Shown: in pieces, positions 7,141-11,349 of the stretch
Layout: the number at the start of each line of letters is the position of its first letter
Numbering within the stretch: the stretch's first letter is position 1
Assembly: GCA_021647745.1 (NCBI GenBank)
Contig: JAKIUB010000044.1
Span: 1-11,349, forward strand
DNA: 11,349 bases
Origin: Paracoccaceae bacterium
GTDB lineage: Bacteria > Pseudomonadota > Alphaproteobacteria > Rhodobacterales > Rhodobacteraceae
Reading direction: 5' to 3'
Notes under the pieces: model-generated
Databases searched by the model: none
Told to the model about the DNA's origin: nothing
What the model saw: the letters and a program-made list of their open reading frames with translations, nothing else
Program-made: the position numbers and the translations under genes

Positions 7141-7950
7141 TCACTTTCCTAAAGCATCTCGTGAAAACCGCTTACTCGCAATAAATTCCGGTGTTAAATA
7201 GCTAGTCGAGCCTCGGCCATACTGATTGCGCTTGTAGGCACGGGGGCGAAGCCCTTGGTTTGACGGCAGGTGGTCAACGTTGGGGGGGGGGGTGGTAAAA
7301 TTACCTTTCAATGGTTTTGCGGGGCTACCAACAACGGTGTCTCCGCTTGCAACGCTTTTGGTAACAACAGCGCCAGCACCAATTAAAGCGCCAGCACCAA
7401 TTACAAGCGGCTTATTGTCTTTTCCAGGCAGTATAGTCGCATCAGAACCGATATATACCATGTCTTCCACTACGACTCTGCCGTTGAGCGAAACCCGCGG
7501 CGCGAATGTTACAAAGTCGCCGATGCTACAGTCGTGAGCAACATATGAAAAAATGTTACAGTGAAAATGCTCGCCAATTATCGCATCGGAGGTAACAATG
7601 GTGTTGTTAGCAAATATGGCACCCTTTCCGCATGTTACGTTGTCACCTTTGATGTGTGATGGAGCTGTAACAGAGAAGAAACCGATATTGTCATTTTCAG
7701 CCTGTTTAACCTTTCCCTTTCTTATTGACGGGTCGGCAAAGGCAATATTTATCAGTTTATTATCATTTTCTTTAAACTCGTCATATGAAACAACTTTTGT
7801 TCCGTGGATAATTGTTCCTATTTTGGATTCGTCATCATCGATATAAACAACCTGAAAGGGTGCCTGCTCAAACATACCAAGGCTATACATTAGGGATGAC
7901 CTGATTTCCCGGGCAAAGCCACCCGCACTATAAATCCCAAATACGTTCAT
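7141..7950 (-). CDS. NeuD/PglD-type sugar O/N-acyltransferase with unexplained C-terminal tail
   Basis: A 269-residue left-handed beta-helix acyltransferase that probably acetylates a sugar or nucleotide-sugar for surface polysaccharide. The N-terminal Rossmann-like part begins MNVFGIYSAGGFAREI, with the glycine motif of PglD/NeuD. YIDDDESKIGTIIHG at 36-50 matches the family. Hexapeptide repeats run about 95-205, including the catalytic-type histidine in SYVAHDCSIGDF (135-146). VVGSPAKPL (206-214) is the normal family end. A further 52-53 residues follow, starting at a C11 tract (PPP, 221-223), and match nothing I recognise. GGAG lies eight bases before the ATG at 7950, but that site is inside the upstream transposase codons. 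The same frame stays open to 8265 and fuses this protein to the transposase fragment. The gene is visibly AT-rich (two 60-base lines at about 42% and 25% GC by hand count) against GC-rich neighbours, a sign of transfer. No other glycan genes are in the window. Confidence 0.82.
   Translation of the reverse strand: MNVFGIYSAGGFAREIRSSLMYSLGMFEQAPFQVVYIDDDESKIGTIIHGTKVVSYDEFKENDNKLINIAFADPSIRKGKVKQAENDNIGFFSVTAPSHIKGDNVTCGKGAIFANNTIVTSDAIIGEHFHCNIFSYVAHDCSIGDFVTFAPRVSLNGRVVVEDMVYIGSDATILPGKDNKPLVIGAGALIGAGAVVTKSVASGDTVVGSPAKPLKGNFTTPPPNVDHLPSNQGLRPRAYKRNQYGRGSTSYLTPEFIASKRFSRDALGK
7282..7292. repeat. 11-base homopolymer (G11 on +, C11 in the coding strand)
   Basis: Eleven consecutive G on the plus strand lie inside the acyltransferase reading frame and encode the end of a threonine codon and three prolines. 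At the present length the frame runs to the stop at 7141. One extra C would give CAA CGT TGA and stop at once, two residues after the prolines. One fewer C would give a different tail ending at TAA 7194-7196. Such tracts slip readily, so the C-terminus may be phase-variable. A sequencing error in the run is an equally simple explanation for frame uncertainty here. Confidence 0.9.
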
Positions 7951-8258
7951 CAGTTTCTCCACTTCTTTTTTCTCAGCAAATTCCATAGGTGTCAGGTTTC
8001 CCAGCGATGAATGTGGTCGTTGTTGGTTATAATCATCTCTCCATTCTTTGAGGGTTTCTTTGGCATCAGCCAGCGCGGTAAATAGGGTTTCATTGAGGCA
8101 CTCATCGCGTAGCTTGCCGTTAAAGCTTTCTATAAATCCATTCTGCTGGGGTTTGCCAGGAGCTATGTAATGCCAATCGACCCCATTATACTGCACCCAT
8201 TGCAGGATTGCCATACTGGTAAACTCAGTGCCGTTATCCGAAACAATTGTGACTGGCA
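7951..8258 (-). mobile_element. IS3-family (IS407-group-like) transposase remnant, C-terminal DDE part
   Basis: About 103 codons from the end of an OrfB transposase. VTIVSDNGTEF carries the second catalytic aspartate and NGFIESFNGKLRDE the glutamate, separated by exactly 35 residues, the D-35-E spacing of the IS3 family. YNQQRPHSSLGNLTPMEFAEKK is the usual C-terminal signature. The first aspartate, the rest of OrfB, OrfA and the left end are missing. The apparent starts (GTG 8265, ATG 8259) derive from overlapping codons of the interrupted integrase. At the other side, the expected last few residues and stop are gone: the frame passes from EKKEVEKL straight into the acyltransferase methionine at 7950. 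Non-functional for transposition. Confidence 0.85.
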
Positions 8259-9057
8259 TAAGCACGCTCGACGTCAGACCCCATCTTATGCGCCAAGCTC
8301 AGCTCGGCGATTTCGCGGGCTGCTGACGTATTTTCGCTGACCCAATCCTTGAAGGTCGAGCGGAATCCGTGAACGGTTACCTTCGATTTTCATGCGCCGC
8401 AATAGCATTAGCATCGCCATGTTGGACATTGGCTTGATCGTTTCTGTCCTTCAAACACGACCTCGGAATTGAATGCCTTGAGTGGCTGGATAATGGCCAG
8501 CATTTCAGGCGTCAGCGGAATGCGGTGTTCTTCATCCGCTCGGCAGGCACGGTCCACAGCCCCCCGTCAAAATCAAATTCATCCCAACGCGCCAATAACA
8601 CCTCGCTGGTGCGACTGGCCGTCAGGCAGGTGAACATCAACGCCTTTGCGGCCATTACTTCTTTGGTGGCCAATTCGGCATAGAACGCGGGCACATCGCT
8701 CCAATACATGGCCTTGTGGTGCTTCACTTTCTATTTGACCTTCGGCAACACGCGAGCATCTCGGATCGTCGTCACTGGATTTTCACCATCACGAAAGCCT
8801 TTGGATTTTGCGACATCCAGAACGGCCTTCATCCGTTGCGCAAGGCGTTTGGCGGTTTCGTGCTTTTCCGTCCATATGGGAAGAAGCACCTGCATAATTT
8901 CCAGCTGGCCAACTTCGGAAACAGGCAAGCGCCCAATCTTGGGGAATGCATATTCTGCCAGCGTGTTGATCCATTGCTGTCCGTGCTTTGGGTTTTTCCA
9001 TGTCGGCAGCCGCTCAATATGGACCTGCCTTGCGATTTCCTCAAAGCACGGAATTTT
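8255..9057 (-). pseudogene. P4-type tyrosine recombinase (phage/island integrase), decayed
   Basis: Joining frames on the minus strand gives a recognisable integrase. It starts around FEEIARQVHIERLPTWKNPK (from about 9050), continues through RLPVSEVGQLEIMQVLLPIW and the core-binding domain, then the catalytic domain. Lesions: an in-frame TAG at 8731-8733 (VLPKVK*KVKHHKAMYW); a one-base loss near 8527 (MKN then HRIPLTPEML); a shift near 8436 (EGQKR then KPMSNMAMLML); a shift near 8381 (RRMKIE then VTVHGFRSTFKDW). The catalytic set is still encoded: R in LTASRTSEV, H-x-x-R in HGFRSTF, H in LAHKMGSDV and the tyrosine in VERAYA. The N-terminal arm domain is missing, cut by an IS end at 9066. The C-terminus is cut immediately after the catalytic tyrosine by the transposase remnant. 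This family normally serves genomic islands or prophages that use tRNA sites. Dead as it stands. Confidence 0.88.
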
Positions 9058-9065
9058 TTGTCTAC

Positions 9066-9178
9066 TGGACCGCCCCTTGTTTGCCGGAGGCTGATTACTT
9101 CATTTCATGCGACCATATCGAGTTTGTTTAGCTGTCATAGTACCTCTCTTCTGCTTCTGCTGGTGGGATGTACCATGG
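9066..9178 (-). mobile_element. IS3-family element remnant, right end (orientation minus)
   Basis: On the minus strand the sequence reads WYIPPAEAEERYYDS, matching the C-terminus of IS3-group OrfB proteins (the '...YIPPAEAEA.YY...' type). A stop follows; adding one base back would continue as LNKLDMVA and then TGA, so a single-base loss is likely. After it come about 40 bases of non-coding DNA ending in GGTCCA at 9066, i.e. a terminal TGGACC when read on the plus strand. The end abuts the integrase remnant directly. Only about 25 codons of transposase survive; the rest is replaced by the hipA fragment. The boundary near 9178 is approximate. Confidence 0.6.
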
Positions 9179-9197
9179 TATTGTTGCTCCCGTTTCA

Positions 9198-9610
9198 TCA
9201 AGACAGGGCGAGCGCGCGTTCCAGATCATCATGTTCGAATGCACTGGTCATGCGAGTGATTTCGGCCTCGCGGGCACCTCGGCCCCGGGCAAAGTCGCGC
9301 CAGTTCCGGACCACCCCCGCCACCGCCCCAATAATTCGGTCGCCGTCCACAGCCTTCAGGGAAAACTCCTCCGCCACCGAGCGCAGGAGCTCAACCGAGC
9401 AGGTGCCGTCATCAAAATCGATGTTTGTGGAAAGAATGCGCGGCTTTACATCCGCAGGCGTCGGGTTGATGTCGTAAGCCGGTGACAGGGCCCAGCCTTG
9501 TTGCCCTTGCCACAAAAATCCGTGGTTGCGCAGATGGTCATCGGTGTTCGAGACCAGAATTGAAAACGCAAGCCGAACTGATCTGGCGGCATCCGTGGCA
9601 TACTCGTCGG
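9198..9610 (-). pseudogene. hipA: HipA-family serine/threonine kinase toxin, C-terminal fragment
   Basis: About 135 residues of the C-terminal kinase lobe of a HipA toxin (type II HipBA toxin-antitoxin). FSILVSNTDDHLRNHGFL carries the catalytic-loop aspartate and asparagine. WALSPAYDINP carries the metal-binding aspartate. FARGRGAREAEITRMTSAFEHDDLERAL is the usual C-terminal helix, followed by tandem TGA stops (9198-9200 and 9195-9197). In E. coli, HipA phosphorylates glutamyl-tRNA synthetase and HipB neutralises it. Here the N-terminal two thirds, including the nucleotide-binding loop, are missing and no hipB is present. The 5' side breaks off near 9600-9610, where an opposite-strand IS3 fragment begins. 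Not expected to be active. Confidence 0.87.
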
Positions 9611-9759
9611 GCTGCTGAACTGGCAATCTTTGAATACATCAACGGTTTTTATAATCCTCGCCGTAAACACTCGGCATTAGGTTGGAAAAGCCCGTTGGCT
9701 TTTGAACAAAAGGCCGCTTAAATGAGTAACCGGAGCGGCACTAAAGCGCGACAGGTCCA
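9605..9759 (+). mobile_element. IS3-family element remnant, right end (orientation plus)
   Basis: On the plus strand the frame reads RRAAELAIFEYINGFYNPR and then RKHSALGWKSPLAFEQKAA with TAA at 9719-9721. This is the standard C-terminus of IS3-group OrfB. It is followed by 38 non-coding bases ending CAGGTCCA at 9759, whose reverse complement begins TGGACC, the same six bases as the opposed remnant at 9066. Further in, both ends share a TTACT...CATTT stretch, so the two elements are related. No target-site duplication is seen (TAC before 9066, GTT after 9759). The left boundary with hipA is approximate. The IS end lies 12 bases from the ettA stop. Confidence 0.75.
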
Positions 9760-9771
9760 GTTTGCCCGGCC

Positions 9772-11349
9772 TTACCTCGTAAACTTCTTATACTTCACCC
9801 GCGTTGGCTTCACGCTTTCCGGCCCCAAGCGCCTGATCTTGTCGGCTTCGTAATCCTCAAAGTTGCCCTCGAACCATTCTACATGGCTGTCGCCTTCAAA
9901 GGCGAGCATGTGGGTGCAGAGGCGATCAAGGAAAAAACGGTCGTGGGAGATGATGACGGCGCAACCGGCGAAATTGGTGATGGCGTCCTCTAGCGCGCGC
10001 AGGGTTTCGACGTCCAAATCATTGGTTGGCTCGTCGAGGAGAAGCACGTTGCCGCCCTCGCGCAGGAGTTTGGCCATGTGCACGCGGTTGCGCTCACCAC
10101 CTGAAAGCAGGTTCATGGTTTTTTGCTGGGAGCCGCCCTTGAAGTTAAAGCTTGAGCAATAGGCGCGGCCGTTTACTTCGGCATCGCCAAGCTTAATCAC
10201 GTCCTGCCCGTCGGAAATTTCTTCAAACACGGTTTTTTTGTCGTCGAGCCTATCGCGGCTCTGGTCCACATAGGAAAGCTTTACGGTGTCGCCGTATTCC
10301 ACGGTGCCGGAATCCGGTTCTTCCTGCCCCGTGAGCATCCGAAACAGCGTGGATTTACCCGCGCCGTTGGGGCCGATCACGCCGACAATACCGCCGGGCG
10401 GCAGGCTGAAGCTCAGGTTGTCAATCAGCAGATTATCCCCATAACCCTTTGAAATTCCGTCAACTTCAATCACCTTATTGCCCAAGCGAGGGCCGTTTGG
10501 AATAATGATCTGCGCCTTGCCAACCTTATCGCGCTCCGACTGGTTCGCCAGCTCGTTATAGGCATTGATCCGCGCTTTTGATTTGGCTTGGCGGGCCTTG
10601 GGTGACTGGCGCATCCACTCCAGCTCGCGCTCCAGCGTGCGCATTTTGGCCTTGTCGGATTTGGCCTCATGCTCCATGCGCTTGGCCTTTTGCTCCAGCC
10701 ATGCCGAGTAATTGCCCTCGTAAGGAATGCCCCGCCCGCCATCCAGCTCAAGGATCCAGCTGGTGATGTCATCGAGGAAATAACGGTCGTGGGTTACGCA
10801 CAGGATGGTGCCTTTATAGTCGATCAGGTGTTGCTGAAGCCACGCGATGGTTTCAGCATCAAGGTGGTTGGTTGGCTCGTCGAGCAGCAGCATATCGGGG
10901 GCCTCAAGCAGCAGCTTGCACAGGGCCACGCGGCGGGCTTCACCGCCCGAAAGGGTGGAAACGTCGGCGTCATCGGGCGGGCAGCGCAGGGCCTCCATGG
11001 CGATGTCGATGCTGCTGTCGAGATTCCACAGGTCCTCGGCATCAATCTGGTCTTGCAGGGTGGCCATCTCGTCGGCGGTTTCTTCGGAGTAGTTCATGGC
11101 AAGGTCGTTATAGCGCGCCAAGGTGGCCTGCTTTTCGGCCACGGCGAGCATTACGTTTTCGCGCACTGTCAGGCTTTCATCCAGCTTCGGCTCTTGCGGC
11201 AGATAACCGATTTTGGCCCCTTCAGCGAGCCATGCCTCGCCCTGAAAATCCTTATCCATGCCCGCCATGATCTTCATCAGGGTCGATTTACCGGCCCCGT
11301 TGGAGCCAACCACACCGATTTTTACGCCGGGGAGAAAGGACAGGTGGAT
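9772..11349 (-). CDS. ettA: Energy-dependent translational throttle protein EttA (ABC-F), 5' end outside window
   Basis: 525 residues to the TAA at 9772-9774; the frame runs open off the right edge, and the E. coli protein is 555 residues, so about 30 N-terminal residues are missing. EttA is a soluble ABC-F ATPase that binds the ribosomal E site and gates entry into elongation according to ADP/ATP. Two ATPase cassettes are complete in motif (numbering from the window edge): Walker A GSNGAGKST (15-23), signature LSGGEARR (133-140), Walker B MLLLDEPTNHLD (153-164), switch H187; then GPNGAGKST (326-334), LSGGERNR (415-422), VLLLDEPTNDLD (435-446), H469. The catalytic glutamates in both DEPTN motifs are present. 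The inter-domain P-site tRNA interaction linker, rich in K/R/E, spans about 218-285. GYLPQEPKLDESLTV and the C-terminal RVKYKKFTR are characteristic of EttA rather than Uup or YheS. An IS3 remnant ends 12 bases beyond the stop and may have displaced the native terminator. Confidence 0.95.
   Translation of the reverse strand: MHLSFLPGVKIGVVGSNGAGKSTLMKIMAGMDKDFQGEAWLAEGAKIGYLPQEPKLDESLTVRENVMLAVAEKQATLARYNDLAMNYSEETADEMATLQDQIDAEDLWNLDSSIDIAMEALRCPPDDADVSTLSGGEARRVALCKLLLEAPDMLLLDEPTNHLDAETIAWLQQHLIDYKGTILCVTHDRYFLDDITSWILELDGGRGIPYEGNYSAWLEQKAKRMEHEAKSDKAKMRTLERELEWMRQSPKARQAKSKARINAYNELANQSERDKVGKAQIIIPNGPRLGNKVIEVDGISKGYGDNLLIDNLSFSLPPGGIVGVIGPNGAGKSTLFRMLTGQEEPDSGTVEYGDTVKLSYVDQSRDRLDDKKTVFEEISDGQDVIKLGDAEVNGRAYCSSFNFKGGSQQKTMNLLSGGERNRVHMAKLLREGGNVLLLDEPTNDLDVETLRALEDAITNFAGCAVIISHDRFFLDRLCTHMLAFEGDSHVEWFEGNFEDYEADKIRRLGPESVKPTRVKYKKFTR

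Noticed and set aside
9100..9138. A 12-codon minus-strand ORF (MTAKQTRYGRMK) with a good Shine-Dalgarno-like GAGAGG
   Set aside because: The sequence is better explained as an out-of-frame reading of the IS3 transposase C-terminus (IPPAEAEERYYDS) and its right end.
9198..9610. A functional HipBA toxin-antitoxin module
   Set aside because: Only the C-terminal kinase lobe is present, the 5' part is replaced by an opposite-strand IS fragment, and no HipB-like helix-turn-helix gene is nearby.
9066..9759. A complete IS element with left and right inverted repeats
   Set aside because: Both termini are right ends on opposite strands, most of both transposase genes is missing, the interior is hipA, and there is no target-site duplication.
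1..11349. CRISPR array, phage structural genes or a new defence system
   Set aside because: No regularly spaced repeats, cas-like, restriction or phage structural motifs were seen. The accessory region is made of known mobile-element families in decayed form.

Overview
The window looks like a chromosomal segment of an alphaproteobacterium, most likely from the Rhodobacterales (Roseobacter-like). This rests on the style of the proteins (a large DUF3772/MscS channel, a CysK with an EGTAGNTG loop, a DUF6134-like Tat substrate, EttA, a P4-type integrase) and on the moderate-to-high GC of the housekeeping genes. The placement is inference; no search was run.

Layout. Positions 1-7054 are ordinary chromosome: a tRNA-Ser(GGA) with its own promoter, then on the minus strand a large MscS-type mechanosensitive channel preceded by a cysteine synthase. 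A short AT-rich divergent promoter region follows. To its right lies a plus-strand Tat-exported DUF6134-like protein. It converges on a minus-strand pair: a class V aminotransferase-fold enzyme, then a cyclopropane-fatty-acid-synthase-type methyltransferase. The right edge (9772-11349) is the 3' portion of ettA, an ABC-F translation factor.

Between them, 7141-9759 is a scrapyard of mobile DNA. Reading leftwards from ettA it holds: (1) the right end of one IS3-family element on the plus strand; (2) the C-terminal third of a HipA-type kinase toxin; (3) the right end of a second, related IS3-family element pointing the other way; (4) a P4-type tyrosine recombinase carrying a nonsense codon and three frameshifts; (5) the C-terminal part of an IS407-group transposase; (6) an AT-rich NeuD/PglD-type O/N-acyltransferase gene. 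The transposase fragment runs in frame, without a stop, into the acyltransferase start codon. The acyltransferase also carries a C11 tract before an unexplained C-terminal tail. That gene is probably the only intact coding unit in the region.

How the genes work together: the left half mixes membrane and osmotic functions (MscS, CFA-type lipid methylation) with sulfur and amino-acid metabolism (CysK, class V PLP enzyme), with no clear single pathway. I see no complete new defence or mobile system. The most unusual items are the transposase-acyltransferase fusion, the C11 tract, and the hipA fragment bracketed by two outward-facing IS right ends.
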